Program-made: the position numbers and the translations under genes | NCBI GenBank assembly: GCA_024236495.1 | Contig: JACKKJ010000002.1 | Location: 124,001 to 188,000 of the forward strand | Direction: 5' to 3' | From: Paracoccaceae bacterium | Lineage (GTDB): Bacteria; Pseudomonadota; Alphaproteobacteria; Rhodobacterales; Rhodobacteraceae | Length of the DNA: 64,000 nucleotides | Shown here: piece after piece, positions 1 to 9,236 of the stretch | How the letters are laid out: the number at the start of each line of letters is the position of its first letter | Position numbering within the stretch: the stretch's first letter is position 1 | Notes under the pieces: generated by a model | The model's input: only the letters and a program-made list of their open reading frames with translations | What the model was told of the DNA's origin: nothing | The model's database searches: none

Positions 1-104
1 TGGCTACGCCAAGTAGAGAGGCCTAGAAACGCCGCAGTGGCCGCTCCTCCAGCTGAGATGGCCACAACCCAAGCGGCAAACGCACTCCAAGCCTCCGGCG
101 ACAT
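1..104 (-). CDS. N-terminus of a probable small membrane protein, cut by the window edge
   Basis: An open frame starts with ATG at 104, overlapping the TGA of the AAA ATPase gene by one base (TGATG), and runs off the left edge after 34 codons. A very strong purine-rich ribosome site (GGAGGGGAAGGGG) sits just upstream, inside the end of the ATPase gene. The visible residues are rich in Ala, Val, Ile, Gly, Phe and Leu and look like a signal anchor or first membrane segment, followed by a basic residue. I infer that it is the fourth gene of the operon. Its function cannot be read from this fragment. Confidence 0.6.
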   Translation of the reverse strand, partial: MSPEAWSAFAAWVVAISAGGAATAAFLGLSTWRS

Positions 105-2044
105 CACCCCTTCCCCTCCACATACCTTCTCTTCGCCTCCTCCATCCGCCGCATGTCCCTGACGGCCCCCTCGATGGCCACCTCGTCGGACTTGTCGGCA
201 TAGCGGAACTCGCTGTCGGCGTAGCGGTTGATCTCCTGCACCACCATCTCGACCGTGATCGGCCGGCGCAGCTCGGCGATCATCGCGCGCTTCTCGTCGT
301 ACCCCTTGAACAGGAACAGCTCCGGCGCCTCCATCCATTCGTCGGGCAGTTCGAAGTCCATCGCGCGGACCTTCACCGCGTCGGTGATGTTCTTGATCGC
401 CCGGCCGGTAAAGCGTTCGTCGGCCTCCTGGATCGCCTTCAGATAGGCGCCCAGCTTGGCGATGGTGTCGAGGTCCCCGATCCGGCCCCGGACCGCCTCG
501 AACACCCGCACCAATCCGTCCTCGGCCGGGCGCGAATGCTTCTCGAAGCTTTCCGCGACCGCCCGCTTGATCTCCTGCGCGGCGTAAAGGTCGTGATCCC
601 CCAGCGGGATCGCGTGGTTCTTGCCCAAGAGGAGCGCGAGGATGTCGATGTAATCCTCCCGGCTCTGCGGTCCGTCGACCAGGAACCGCGCCCCCGCCCG
701 CTGTCGCAACGCGTCGTCGACATTCTCGGGGTAGTTCGAGAACATGCCGAAGGTGCAGTTGCCGCGCACGACGGTATTGGCCCCGGCGAAGGCCTCCATC
801 AGCACTGCCGTGATCTCCTGCTGGCCCGCGCTCGACTGCCGGTCGCCGCGCTTGCCCGCGATCTGGTCGATGTCGTCCACCGTACCGAAACCGATGACGG
901 CGGGGTCCATGACGTTCTGGATGAAGGCCTTGGCGTTCTGACCCGACTTGCCCTGATAGCTGTCCACGTTGTCGATCGACAGGTTCTGGTAGCGGAACGG
1001 ATATTTCGCCACCTGGCAGTAGTCGTTCAGAAGCCCCGCCATCATCTGGATCAGCGTCGTCTTGCCCGTCCCCGGCTTGCCGTCGCCCATGAAGGTGAAG
1101 ATGAAGCCGCCCATTTCGGCAAAGGGATTCAGCCGCTTCTCGAAGTCATAGGCCATCAGCATCTTGGCCAGCCGCATCGCCTGGTACTTGGCGATGTGGT
1201 TGCCCACCACCTCGTTCGGTTTCTTGAAGGTCATGACAAGCGTCGACCCGCGCGCCTTGCGCGCCGGCTCGAACCCCGAGATCGGGAAATCGTCGGCCTT
1301 CACGCGGTAGTTCGCCCCGGTAAAGGCCGAAAGCCGCGGCGCCCCCTCGGCCCGCGACCGGACCTTGTCCATCAGCTGTTCGGCATAGCCAAGGATCGTC
1401 GCGACCAGAAGCGTCTCGTTCGTGGCGTGAATCCCGATCTTCTGGTCCAACTCCCACAGCGCGCCGTGCAGCGCGAGGGGCGCGTTGTCGCTCAGCACCT
1501 CCTCGACCGCGCCGACCTCCACTGCCTGCTCGCTCGCCTGCGCGGCCAGGAGAAAGGCCATCGCATTGCCGAAGGTGTATAGAACCGCCAGCGCCTCGGC
1601 CGCCAGAAGCTCCGAAAACTCCGCCGCCCGTTCGCGCGGCAGGCGGTTTTCAAGGTTCGCCTTCTTCAACTCGACCAGCGGCGTCTGGCCGGCAAAATGT
1701 TCCCCCACCGCCAGCGCGATCGCCAGCGCGCGGCGCAGCCCGTGTGCGACCGCCGCCTGCGTTGCCGATGTCAGCGGGTCGTCGTCGTCGGTATCGGCGA
1801 TCCGGTCGAGGATCCGAACCCCCTCCGACCGCGCCATCGACCGGGTGATCAGCCCCGGCGTCGTCGACCGGAACCGGCGCTGCATCGACGCCACCTCGGG
1901 CGATTTCTCGGCCGAGGTCAGCGTCAGGCGCGCCGTCCCGATGCGCGGAGTATGGTCGATCCCCATGAGCATCTCCGTCGCCGCCAGATAATGCGCCCGG
2001 ATCTCCTCTTCCTTCAGCTCCATCTCGTTCAACGGCGTCGTCAT
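104..2044 (-). CDS. AAA family ATPase (646 aa)
   Basis: This large AAA ATPase has a helical N-terminal half of about 300 residues without a recognised domain. A Walker A motif (GKPGTGKT, about 322-329) follows, then a Walker B-like stretch ending in VDDID (about 388-393), an Asn in FSNYPENVD that fits sensor 1 (about 436), and a DALRQRAGARF stretch with candidate arginine fingers (about 444-454). It is presumably a cytoplasmic remodelling ATPase. It follows the 375-aa gene by 94 bases, a gap filled by a palindromic repeat. GAGGG lies about seven bases before the ATG. Its TGA overlaps the ATG of the next gene. Its partners are probably the coiled-coil and 375-aa proteins upstream. The substrate is unknown. 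Confidence 0.85.
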   Translation of the reverse strand: MTTPLNEMELKEEEIRAHYLAATEMLMGIDHTPRIGTARLTLTSAEKSPEVASMQRRFRSTTPGLITRSMARSEGVRILDRIADTDDDDPLTSATQAAVAHGLRRALAIALAVGEHFAGQTPLVELKKANLENRLPRERAAEFSELLAAEALAVLYTFGNAMAFLLAAQASEQAVEVGAVEEVLSDNAPLALHGALWELDQKIGIHATNETLLVATILGYAEQLMDKVRSRAEGAPRLSAFTGANYRVKADDFPISGFEPARKARGSTLVMTFKKPNEVVGNHIAKYQAMRLAKMLMAYDFEKRLNPFAEMGGFIFTFMGDGKPGTGKTTLIQMMAGLLNDYCQVAKYPFRYQNLSIDNVDSYQGKSGQNAKAFIQNVMDPAVIGFGTVDDIDQIAGKRGDRQSSAGQQEITAVLMEAFAGANTVVRGNCTFGMFSNYPENVDDALRQRAGARFLVDGPQSREDYIDILALLLGKNHAIPLGDHDLYAAQEIKRAVAESFEKHSRPAEDGLVRVFEAVRGRIGDLDTIAKLGAYLKAIQEADERFTGRAIKNITDAVKVRAMDFELPDEWMEAPELFLFKGYDEKRAMIAELRRPITVEMVVQEINRYADSEFRYADKSDEVAIEGAVRDMRRMEEAKRRYVEGKG

Positions 2045-2063
2045 GGAAAACCCTCTGCTCTCA

Positions 2064-2115
2064 TCTTCTTTTCACAAATATCCTCGGGGGGTCCGGGGGG
2101 CAGACAGCCCCCCGG
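2064..2115 (-). repeat. Dispersed palindromic intergenic element, copy A
   Basis: On the minus strand this reads as a GC hairpin (CCGGGGGGC and GCCCCCCGG, 5-base loop) followed by a C-rich run, then GGATATTTG, a short gap and AAAAGAAGA. The same layout recurs at 5785, 19846 and 43047 in this window. It fills the gap between the 375-aa gene and the AAA ATPase gene within one operon, so it may act as a processing site or partial terminator rather than a full stop. Confidence 0.75.
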
Positions 2116-2138
2116 CCTTCCCGCATGCCCGGGTCGCC

Positions 2139-3266
2139 TCAGCCATAGACCAGCACCCGGCCTTCCTTGCCGACCACGAACTTGCGGACTGCGCGAAAGC
2201 CCGCGGGATCCTTCTCCGCCAGAACCTGGAACGGCCGCTGAGGCAGGATCAGCGCGCGGGTGATGCGTGTCGCGCCCGTCTCGGCGCCGACCCCGGCCAG
2301 CGGATCCAGCCGGAACACCTCCCGCTCGGTGTCGGAAAACCATCCCTTCTCGACCTCGACCCGCTCGCTCTCCAGCTCCTCCACGGTCCAGGCCAGCGCC
2401 CAGTCCTCTCCGGCCGGGGAACGGGCCTCGTCCAGGACCTCGCGGATCGGTCCGGTCTGCAGCGTGAAGGCCGAGGAATACATCGGACCCAGATGCAACC
2501 GCCGCAGCCGCTTGGGGTGCAGATCGGCGAAATCGGTATCGAAGCCCTTCGCGACGGTCAGAAGCTTCAGCCCCCCGACCGACTGCGCCAGCAGATGCGC
2601 CTGCGCCTGCGGCCAGCGCGCTTCGTCCAGCGGAAGGGCCTTGCGCCCCGAATCCTCGACATCCATCAGGTAAAGGACCGGCACGTTCAGCTGGCTGTCG
2701 TAGACCCCCCAGTGCAGCAGGAACCGCCGCCGCCCGCCGGGCGCCTCGGCGGTGAACTGCGCCTCGGGATGCATCTGGGCGAAGTAAAGCCCGCCCTTGA
2801 GCAGCGCCTCGTAGTATAGCCGCTGCGACATGGCGTATTGCAGCCGCGTCGGGACCACCCTTTCGCCGACGATCTGGCGCACCATCTCGTCCTTCAGGCG
2901 CAGCGCGTCGGGCAGGCCCGCCAGGTGCTTGGCCGCCTGCGCCGCGTCATTGGCCATCGTCACCATCTCCTGAAAGATCGGGAAGCCGCTTTCATGCAGG
3001 TCGATGGTCAGATGCCGCTGGCCGATGCCCTCGATCCGCCCCGAGACAAGGTACTTCAGGCTAAGCGCCCTGAAAGACGCCGCGATCGCGCGGACATACC
3101 CTCCGACCACATCGCTTTCGATCGCCGAAAGTGCCCGGTCCCTTTCCATCGCCTCGGCGACGGAAGACAGAAGCCGGGTGATCTGTTCGAACTTCGCGAA
3201 ATACCGCCGCGCGGCGATATCGTCGTCCAGCGCCTTGTGGTCGGTGGTCAGGTCAAGGTCAGGCAC
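2139..3266 (-). CDS. Conserved hypothetical protein, 375 aa, of the AAA/coiled-coil operon
   Basis: I do not recognise the family. The protein is soluble, with no signal peptide or membrane segment. Its N-terminal third is helical and acidic, and its C-terminal half looks alpha/beta. The start is GTG at 3266, touching the TAA of the coiled-coil gene with no gap (TAAGTG). A GGTGG ribosome site lies inside the upstream coding end, so translation is probably coupled. The sequence keeps dense charged and aromatic segments with no sign of decay. By position it is likely to work with the coiled-coil protein and the AAA ATPase, possibly as an adaptor; that is inference only. Confidence 0.75.
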   Translation of the reverse strand: MPDLDLTTDHKALDDDIAARRYFAKFEQITRLLSSVAEAMERDRALSAIESDVVGGYVRAIAASFRALSLKYLVSGRIEGIGQRHLTIDLHESGFPIFQEMVTMANDAAQAAKHLAGLPDALRLKDEMVRQIVGERVVPTRLQYAMSQRLYYEALLKGGLYFAQMHPEAQFTAEAPGGRRRFLLHWGVYDSQLNVPVLYLMDVEDSGRKALPLDEARWPQAQAHLLAQSVGGLKLLTVAKGFDTDFADLHPKRLRRLHLGPMYSSAFTLQTGPIREVLDEARSPAGEDWALAWTVEELESERVEVEKGWFSDTEREVFRLDPLAGVGAETGATRITRALILPQRPFQVLAEKDPAGFRAVRKFVVGKEGRVLVYG

Positions 3267-4343
3267 TTAGCCACCATAAAGGTTCTTGTCATGCTTCTCG
3301 ACGATGGCCTGGAACCGCCGCGCGAACCGCTCGTCCGCCTTTGCCTTCTGTTCCAGTACCTTGCGGGCAAAGACCATCTGGTCCTCGTGGGCTTCCATCA
3401 TCTCGGCCATGCGCTGGTTGGTCGCCGCGCCGATCCCGGCCATCGCGGCCTGCGCCTCCTGGTCGGTCTTCACCCCGATCTCGTTGATCTTGTGGGCGAC
3501 GTCCTGCTGCTGCGCGGTCTTCAGGGATTTCGTCAGCGCATCGTAAAGAACAACCCGTTGCTTGGTGTCCGTCTGCAGCTTGTTGATCAGCACCATCTGC
3601 GTCGCCGCCTGATTTTGCAGGCTGTCCACCCAGGTCTTGCCCTTCTCGATATAGCGCTCCAGCGTCTGCGACTTGGCAAGCTTCACCTGTTCGTCCTGGA
3701 CCATCGCATTGTAGCGGGTGTTCAGATCTGCCAGTTCGCTTTCCAGCTTGGTGCGCGCCGCCGCGTCCTGTTCCACGCTGATCTTGTTCTCAAGCTCGAT
3801 GATCTTCGGATCCATCGCCTGGATGTCGGCGCGCAGGCTTTCCAGATCGCCCACGGTCAGTTCCCGTTCGCTCAGCGTATCGGTCAGGTTCGCCTCGACG
3901 CGTCCCTTGTGGTCGTTCAGCACCGCAAGCTGCCCTTCCAGCAGCTTGACGATCACGTCGGACTTGCCGATCAGATCCTGCAGCTTGTCATCGATCGAGG
4001 CGCCGCGAAGCCGCTCCTGCCGCATCGATTCCGACTTTCCCTTTGAAAAGATGCCGACGAAGCTTTCCCAGCCCGTCTTGTTGCGCATCTCGTCGAAATC
4101 CCTGGAGAAGCCGGCGGTCACATCGTCGAGCCCCATGATCAACTCGGCAATGTTGGCGTTCATGATCTCGGCATGCTTGTGCACATCGTCAAGCGAGGCG
4201 TTCTCTATGTCGATCGAGATGTCGTCGCCGGTCTTCAGCCTGGCGCGCGCAGTGTCGATCCGGCTCGTCAGTTCCGAAATCCTGGCCTGCGCATCCGCCA
4301 CCTGTTTCTGGCTTTCACGGATCTGTGCGTCGAAATCGGCCAT
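3267..4343 (-). CDS. Long coiled-coil protein (358 aa), first gene of the AAA operon
   Basis: Almost the whole protein is predicted helix with heptad-like spacing and many Gln, Glu, Lys and Ala residues, for example around residues 1-40, 150-220 and 280-350. There is no signal peptide or membrane segment. The overall build recalls long-helix TelA-type proteins, but I see no decisive motif and do not claim membership. The ATG at 4343 has a strong GGAGGAGC site. It is the promoter-proximal gene of the operon and is divergent from the M20 deacylase gene. A coiled-coil rod next to an AAA ATPase could be a substrate or scaffold of that ATPase; this is inference. Confidence 0.75.
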   Translation of the reverse strand: MADFDAQIRESQKQVADAQARISELTSRIDTARARLKTGDDISIDIENASLDDVHKHAEIMNANIAELIMGLDDVTAGFSRDFDEMRNKTGWESFVGIFSKGKSESMRQERLRGASIDDKLQDLIGKSDVIVKLLEGQLAVLNDHKGRVEANLTDTLSERELTVGDLESLRADIQAMDPKIIELENKISVEQDAAARTKLESELADLNTRYNAMVQDEQVKLAKSQTLERYIEKGKTWVDSLQNQAATQMVLINKLQTDTKQRVVLYDALTKSLKTAQQQDVAHKINEIGVKTDQEAQAAMAGIGAATNQRMAEMMEAHEDQMVFARKVLEQKAKADERFARRFQAIVEKHDKNLYGG

Positions 4344-4363
4344 CTGCTCCTCCGATGTTAATC

Positions 4364-4374
4364 ATTGTTACAAT
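4364..4374. promoter_or_regulatory. Short palindrome ATTGTTACAAT in the promoter of the coiled-coil/AAA operon
   Basis: Perfect 5-base arms (ATTGT and ACAAT) lie around one base, in the only AT-rich patch between the divergent coiled-coil and M20 genes, about 20 bases upstream of the coiled-coil ATG. The position suits an operator or a -10 region. The regulator is unknown. Confidence 0.35.
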
Positions 4375-4498
4375 ATGTGCGGCGCGGCGCCGCGGCAAAG
4401 GGTCCTCGCAGGGGAATATTCCAGAACCTCTCCCCCCCGTCACGCCATAAATGGCGCCCCGCTTGCGGCCCCTCGCCGCCGGCGCTAGCCTTCCCGCC

Positions 4499-5785
4499 AT
4501 GACCGGAATGCTGGACAAACGGATCGCCGAGGAAATCGCCGCCCGCCGCGACGACCTTGTCGCGCTGACCCGGGATCTGATCCGCATCCCGACCCTCAAT
4601 CCCCCCGGGCACAACTACCGCGAGATCTGCGATTACCTCGCGGCGCGGCTTTCGCGGTCCGGCTTCACGGTGACGCTGGTCCGCGCGCAGGGGGCCCTTG
4701 GCGACAGCGACGCCCATCCGCGCTGGAACCTCGTCGCGCGCCATGACGGCACGGGCCCCGGCGACTGCGTCCATTTCAACTCCCATCACGACGTGGTCGA
4801 GGTCGGCCACGGCTGGACCCGCGATCCGTTCGGGGCCGGGATCGAGGGGGACCGCATCTACGGGCGCGGCGCCTGCGACATGAAGGGCGGGCTTGCGGCC
4901 AGCATCGTTGCCGCCGAGGCATTCATCGCCATCTGCCCCGGCTTTCGCGGCGCGATCGAGATCAGCGCCACCGCCGACGAGGAATCGGGCGGTTTCGGCG
5001 GGGTCGCCTACCTCGCCGAACAGGGCTGGTTCTCGCCCGAACGCGTCCAGCACGTCATCATCCCCGAACCCCTGCACAAGGACCGGATCTGCCTTGGCCA
5101 TCGCGGCGTCTGGTGGGCCGAGATCGAGACGAAGGGCCGCATCGCCCACGGCTCCATGCCCTTCCTTGGCGATTCAGCGGTGCGCCACATGGGCGCCGTC
5201 CTCGCCGAGATGGAAGCGACGCTTTTCCCCCTTCTCGCCACCAAGCGCACGGAAATGCCGGTGATCCCGGAAGGCGCGAAGCAATCGACCCTCAACATCA
5301 ACTCGATCCACGGCGGCGCAAGGGAACAGGAGGACGGCTATACCGGCCTGCCCGCACCCTGCGTTCCGGACCGCTGCCGCATCATCATCGACCGCCGCTA
5401 CCTGATCGAGGAAGACCTGACCGAGGTGAAGCGCGAGGTCACCGCGATGCTCGAACGGGTCAGGGCCCTGCGCCCCAGCTTCCAGTACGAGGTCCGCGAC
5501 CTTTTCGAGGTGCGCCCGACGATGACCGACCGCAACGCCCCCGTGGTTCGCTCGACCGCCGCGGCCATCGAACGCGTGCTCGGGCGGCAGGCGGGCTTCG
5601 TCGTCTCTCCGGGCACCTATGACCAGAAGCACATCGACCGGATCGGGCGGCTCAAGAACTGCATCGCCTACGGGCCGGGCGTTCTGGACCTGGCGCACCA
5701 GCCCGACGAATGGGTGGGGATCGGCGACATGCAGGACAGCGCAAGGGTCATGGCGCTGGTCCTGTCGGATCTTCTCGCGCCCTGA
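4499..5785 (+). CDS. M20 family deacylase/peptidase (ArgE/DapE type, 428 aa)
   Basis: Zinc-dependent amidohydrolase of the M20 family. Members remove acyl groups from amino acids or cleave small peptides. Visible motifs are SHHDVV (about 95-100), GRGACDMKGG (about 122-131, metal-bridging Asp), ADEESGG with the general-base Glu pair, and a following PEP metal site. The length suits the ArgE/DapE group. I start it at ATG 4499; an in-frame ATG at 4451 would add 16 residues rich in Pro and Arg that do not resemble the family. It stands alone, divergent from the coiled-coil operon and convergent with panC. The substrate cannot be fixed from the sequence. Confidence 0.88.
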   Translation: MTGMLDKRIAEEIAARRDDLVALTRDLIRIPTLNPPGHNYREICDYLAARLSRSGFTVTLVRAQGALGDSDAHPRWNLVARHDGTGPGDCVHFNSHHDVVEVGHGWTRDPFGAGIEGDRIYGRGACDMKGGLAASIVAAEAFIAICPGFRGAIEISATADEESGGFGGVAYLAEQGWFSPERVQHVIIPEPLHKDRICLGHRGVWWAEIETKGRIAHGSMPFLGDSAVRHMGAVLAEMEATLFPLLATKRTEMPVIPEGAKQSTLNINSIHGGAREQEDGYTGLPAPCVPDRCRIIIDRRYLIEEDLTEVKREVTAMLERVRALRPSFQYEVRDLFEVRPTMTDRNAPVVRSTAAAIERVLGRQAGFVVSPGTYDQKHIDRIGRLKNCIAYGPGVLDLAHQPDEWVGIGDMQDSARVMALVLSDLLAP

Positions 5786-5862
5786 TCTTCTTCTTTTCTC
5801 AAATATCCCGGGGGTGCGGGGGCAGCGCCCCCGCGCGGGTCCGGGGCGGCAGCCCCGGAAAC
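5785..5862 (+). repeat. Dispersed palindromic intergenic element, copy B (double hairpin)
   Basis: On the plus strand it reads TCTTCTTCTTTTC, AAATATCCC, a G-run, then a hairpin of GCGGGGGC and GCCCCCGC (3-base loop, 5816-5834) and a second hairpin of CCGGGGC and GCCCCGG (5841-5858). It lies between the convergent M20 and panC genes, where it could help terminate transcription from either side. Confidence 0.75.
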
Positions 5863-5867
5863 CGGGT

Positions 5868-6707
5868 TCAGACCGCGATATTGTCGATCAGGCGCACCTC
5901 GCCCAGCATCGCCGCCACAAGCAGACGCGCCGGCGGACCGGCCCGGTCGATCGGCTCAAGCGTACCCGCGTGGCGCAGATCCAGGTATTCGACCGCGCCG
6001 AAACCCGCGGCCAGGATCGCCGCCCGCGCATCCGCGAGCGCTGCACCTGTCGGCGCGCCGCCCCGGATCGCTTCCGCCGCCGCCTGCATCGCGCGATGCA
6101 AGGCGGGCGCCACGGCGCGCTCTGCATCGCTCAGCCGCACGTTGCGCGACGACATTGCCAGGCCGTCATCCTCCCGGATGGTCGGGCAGCCGATCACGTC
6201 GACGGGAATGTTCAGGTCCGTCACCAGCCGCCGCACCACCTGTAGCTGCTGCCAGTCCTTTTCGCCGAAGAAGGCCCGGCCCGCCTGGGTCATGCCGAAA
6301 AGCTTTGACACCACGGTGGCGACGCCGTCGAAATGCCCCGGCCGGAACGCGCCCTCCATCGGCGCCGAGATTCCGGCTACCGATACCTTGGTCGCGAAGC
6401 CCTCGGGATAGACCTCGTCCGGCCCGGGCGCGAAAAGCACGTCGACGCCGTCCGCCTCCAGCAGGGCAAGGTCGCGCGTCTCGTCGCGCGGGTATTTCTT
6501 CAGGTCTTCGGGATTGTTGAACTGCATCGGGTTCACGAAGATCGTCACGATCACCCGGTCGGATTGCGCGCGCGCGGCCCGCGCAAGGCTCAGATGGCCG
6601 TCGTGCAGCGCGCCCATGGTCGGCACCACGCCGACCAGCATTCCCGAACGCTTCCAGGCTGCCACCTTTTCGCGCAGGGCCGCAGCGCTGCGGATCACTT
6701 CGGTCAT
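5868..6707 (-). CDS. panC: Pantothenate synthetase (pantoate-beta-alanine ligase)
   Basis: Joins pantoate and beta-alanine with ATP to give pantothenate, the last step to vitamin B5. At 279 aa it has the usual length. The nucleotidyltransferase signature [13 protein letters not shown] (about 30-42) carries the HxGH motif, and [14 protein letters not shown] follows in the expected place. Later [10 protein letters not shown] and the SSRNVRLS segment match the family's active-site loops. ATG at 6707 overlaps the panB stop in ATGA, so the two are translated together. It is cytoplasmic. Confidence 0.97.
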   Translation of the reverse strand: MTEVIRSAAALREKVAAWKRSGMLVGVVPTMGALHDGHLSLARAARAQSDRVIVTIFVNPMQFNNPEDLKKYPRDETRDLALLEADGVDVLFAPGPDEVYPEGFATKVSVAGISAPMEGAFRPGHFDGVATVVSKLFGMTQAGRAFFGEKDWQQLQVVRRLVTDLNIPVDVIGCPTIREDDGLAMSSRNVRLSDAERAVAPALHRAMQAAAEAIRGGAPTGAALADARAAILAAGFGAVEYLDLRHAGTLEPIDRAGPPARLLVAAMLGEVRLIDNIAV

Positions 6708-7528
6708 TGGCGCGGCTCCGTCGCAAAGACATGTTCGGGCGCGGGGAAACGGCGCGCGCGCACGTCCGCCGCATAGGCCGCGATCGCCTGGTCGGCTTCC
6801 GCGCCCAGTTCCGCATAACGGCGCACGAACCGGGGGCGGAAGTCGGTGAACATGCCAAGCATGTCGTCGACCACCAGAACCTGCCCGTCACAATCCGCCG
6901 ATGCGCCGATGCCGATGACCGGCACCGCAAGGTCGCGGCTGATCGCACGGGCCAGCGCGTCAGGCACCTTCTCCAGCACCACCGCAAAGGCACCGGCGCC
7001 GGCGACTGCGGCGGCGTCGCCGCGAATGCGGTCGCCGTCCGCGCCCCGCCCCTGCACGCGGTAGCCGCCAAGCTGGTTGACTGCCTGCGGGGTCAGGCCG
7101 ACATGCCCCATGACCGGGATGCCGCGCGCCGCCAGATAGGCGACCGTCTCGGCCATATGGACGCCCCCTTCCAGCTTCACCGCGGCGGCGCCGGTTTCGG
7201 CCATCAGCCGGGCCGCGTTGCGGAAGGCCTGCGCGGGGCCTTCCTCGTAGCTTGCGAAGGGCATGTCGATGACCATCAGCGCGCGGCTCAGCCCGCGCGC
7301 GACGGCCTGGCCGTGCAGGATCATCATCTCCATCGTCACGCCAAGCGTGGAGGGCAGCCCGTGCAGCACCATACCGACGCTGTCGCCCACCAGGACGATA
7401 TCGCAGTGGCGGTCGACAAGGCGGGCCATCGGCGTCGTGTAGGCCGTCAGGACAACCAGGGGCTCACCCCCCTTGCGGGCACGGACATCCGGCGGCGTCA
7501 GCCGCCCCGGCTCGGCAGTCGCGCTCAT
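6704..7528 (-). CDS. panB: 3-methyl-2-oxobutanoate hydroxymethyltransferase (ketopantoate hydroxymethyltransferase)
   Basis: Adds a hydroxymethyl group from methylene-tetrahydrofolate to alpha-ketoisovalerate, the first committed step to pantothenate. The 274-aa TIM-barrel enzyme shows [14 protein letters not shown], the metal-site segment [13 protein letters not shown], and KLEGG near the middle. The chosen ATG at 7528 has AGGGAGGGATCGCG before it. The frame stays open upstream to 8098 but that stretch lies antisense to the binding-protein gene and is not coding. It is the first gene of a two-gene panB-panC operon, divergent from the binding-protein gene. Confidence 0.96.
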   Translation of the reverse strand: MSATAEPGRLTPPDVRARKGGEPLVVLTAYTTPMARLVDRHCDIVLVGDSVGMVLHGLPSTLGVTMEMMILHGQAVARGLSRALMVIDMPFASYEEGPAQAFRNAARLMAETGAAAVKLEGGVHMAETVAYLAARGIPVMGHVGLTPQAVNQLGGYRVQGRGADGDRIRGDAAAVAGAGAFAVVLEKVPDALARAISRDLAVPVIGIGASADCDGQVLVVDDMLGMFTDFRPRFVRRYAELGAEADQAIAAYAADVRARRFPAPEHVFATEPRQ

Positions 7529-7631
7529 CGCGATCCCTCCCTCTCGCAATTGCGGCATCCATTCTAGCTGCGATGCAGCATGATCGCCAGCGTTTCGTTC
7601 CCTCTCGGGGCTTGATCGAAGCGCGATTGCC

Positions 7632-7650
7632 CGACACTCTTGGGGTGTCG
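7632..7650. promoter_or_regulatory. Inverted repeat in the panB/binding-protein divergent region
   Basis: CGACAC and GTGTCG arms surround a 7-base spacer, about 40 bases upstream of the binding-protein ATG at 7690. It could be an operator or a leader hairpin for that gene. No matching regulator is encoded nearby. Confidence 0.35.
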
Positions 7651-7689
7651 CCCGCCACGCCGGCGCGCGCGAGGGATGGAGGATTGCCC

Positions 7690-9159
7690 ATGCTGAATCG
7701 CCTGTGCCTGACCGCGCTTGTCGCGCTGACCGCCCCGGCGGCCTTCGCCGCGCAGGATACCCTGACCCTTGGCATGGTGCTGGAACCGCCAAACCTCGAC
7801 CCGACGGCGGGTGCCGCGGCGGCCATCGACGAAGTGGTCTATGCCAACATCTTCGAAGGGCTGACCCGCTTCGCGCCGGACGGATCGATCCGGCCGGCGC
7901 TGGCGGCAAGCTGGGATGTGGAGGATGGCGCGAAGACCTATGTCTTCCATCTGCACGAGGGGGTGACGTTCCATGACGGCACCGCGATGGACGCCGAGGA
8001 CGTGAAATTCTCGCTCGACCGGGCGCGGGCGGAAGACAGCGCGAATGCCCAGAAGGCGCTTTTCGCGGGGATCGAGGCGGTCGAGGTGATCGACCCACTG
8101 ACGGTCAGGGTCACGCTTTCCGCCCCGAACGGCAACTTCCCCTTCAACCTTGCCTGGGGCGATGCGGTCATCGTCGCCCCCGAATCGATCGAGACGGATG
8201 CCACGAACCCTGTCGGCACCGGCCCTTTCCGGTTCGTCGAATGGGTGCAGGGCGATCATGTGACGATCGAACGCAATGCGGACTACTGGGGCGAACCGTC
8301 GGCACTGTCGAAAGCGACCTTCCGCTTCATCTCCGACCCGACGGCCGCGTTCGCGGCGATGATGGCGGGCGACGTAGATGCCTTCCCGAACTTCCCCGCG
8401 CCTGAGACGCTGCCGCAGTTGGCTGCCGATCCGCGTTTCAAGGTGATCGTCGGTTCGACCGAAGGCGAGACGATCCTGGCGATGAACAACCACCAGCCGC
8501 CGCTGGACAACGTCACCGTGCGCGAGGCCATCGCCCACGCGATCAACCGGCAGGACATCATCGACGGCGCCATGTTCGGATACGGCACCCCCATCGGCAC
8601 GCATTTCGCACCCCACAACCCGGACTACGAGGATCTGACACGGCTGTCGCAATACGACCCCGAGCTTTCGAAAAAGCTGCTTGCCGACGCGGGCGTTTCG
8701 GATCTCAAGCTGCGCCTTGCCCTGCCGCCCCCCACCTACGCGCGGCGCGGCGGAGAGATCATCGCGGCCCAGCTTGCCGCCGTGGGCGTCCAGGCCGAGA
8801 TCAGCAACCTCGAATGGGCACAATGGCTGGAACAGGTATTCAAGGGCAAGGACTTCGACCTGACCATCGTCAGCCATACCGAACCCATGGATATCAACAT
8901 CTATGCCCGTCCCGACTATTACTTCGGTTACGGCAAGCCGGAGTTCGTAGGCCTGATGGACAGACTTGACCTTGCCTCCGATCCCGCCGAACGCAGCGCC
9001 ATCCTGAAGGAGGCGCAGGAGATGATCGCCAAGGATTATGTGAACGCCTACCTCTTCCAGCTTGCAAAAACCGGTGTGGCAAATGCCAGGATAGAGGGTC
9101 TTTGGGAAAACGCACCGACCCAGGCCAACGACCTGACGGCAGTGCGCTGGACAGAGTGA
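7690..9159 (+). CDS. ABC transporter substrate-binding protein, peptide/opine/nickel family (SBP family 5, 489 aa)
   Basis: Periplasmic binding protein of a peptide-type ABC importer. A Sec signal peptide ends at AFA-A (about 18-21), followed by the family start [17 protein letters not shown] and the SBP5 signature-like [30 protein letters not shown] segment follows near residue 178. ATG at 7690 has GATGGAGG before it; the open frame begins earlier, at 7573, without a signal sequence. The gene is not in an operon with permeases. A G/C hairpin and then a cupin gene follow. The permease-ATPase operon at 14209-17590 lacks a binding protein, so this may be its partner, which is unproven. Confidence 0.9.
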   Translation: MLNRLCLTALVALTAPAAFAAQDTLTLGMVLEPPNLDPTAGAAAAIDEVVYANIFEGLTRFAPDGSIRPALAASWDVEDGAKTYVFHLHEGVTFHDGTAMDAEDVKFSLDRARAEDSANAQKALFAGIEAVEVIDPLTVRVTLSAPNGNFPFNLAWGDAVIVAPESIETDATNPVGTGPFRFVEWVQGDHVTIERNADYWGEPSALSKATFRFISDPTAAFAAMMAGDVDAFPNFPAPETLPQLAADPRFKVIVGSTEGETILAMNNHQPPLDNVTVREAIAHAINRQDIIDGAMFGYGTPIGTHFAPHNPDYEDLTRLSQYDPELSKKLLADAGVSDLKLRLALPPPTYARRGGEIIAAQLAAVGVQAEISNLEWAQWLEQVFKGKDFDLTIVSHTEPMDINIYARPDYYFGYGKPEFVGLMDRLDLASDPAERSAILKEAQEMIAKDYVNAYLFQLAKTGVANARIEGLWENAPTQANDLTAVRWTE

Positions 9160-9190
9160 CCGCAAAAGGCGACAAGAAGCACGGAACATT

Positions 9191-9217
9191 CGGGGGGGCC
9201 GACGATGCGGCCCCCCG
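9191..9217 (+). terminator. Strong G/C stem-loop after the binding-protein gene
   Basis: GGGGGGCC and GGCCCCCC pair around an 8-base loop just after the stop at 9159. No T-run follows, so it may be a partial terminator or mRNA stabiliser that lowers cupin expression relative to the binding protein. Confidence 0.5.
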
Positions 9218-9236
9218 CGTCATCCACGGAGACATC

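Noticed and set aside
536..1582. Plus-strand open frame (348 codons) within the AAA ATPase gene
   Set aside because: No recognisable domain and antisense to Walker A and B motifs.
7529..8098. N-terminal extension of panB
   Set aside because: The extra 190 codons are antisense to the binding protein and unlike the PanB family; a strong ribosome site marks ATG 7528.
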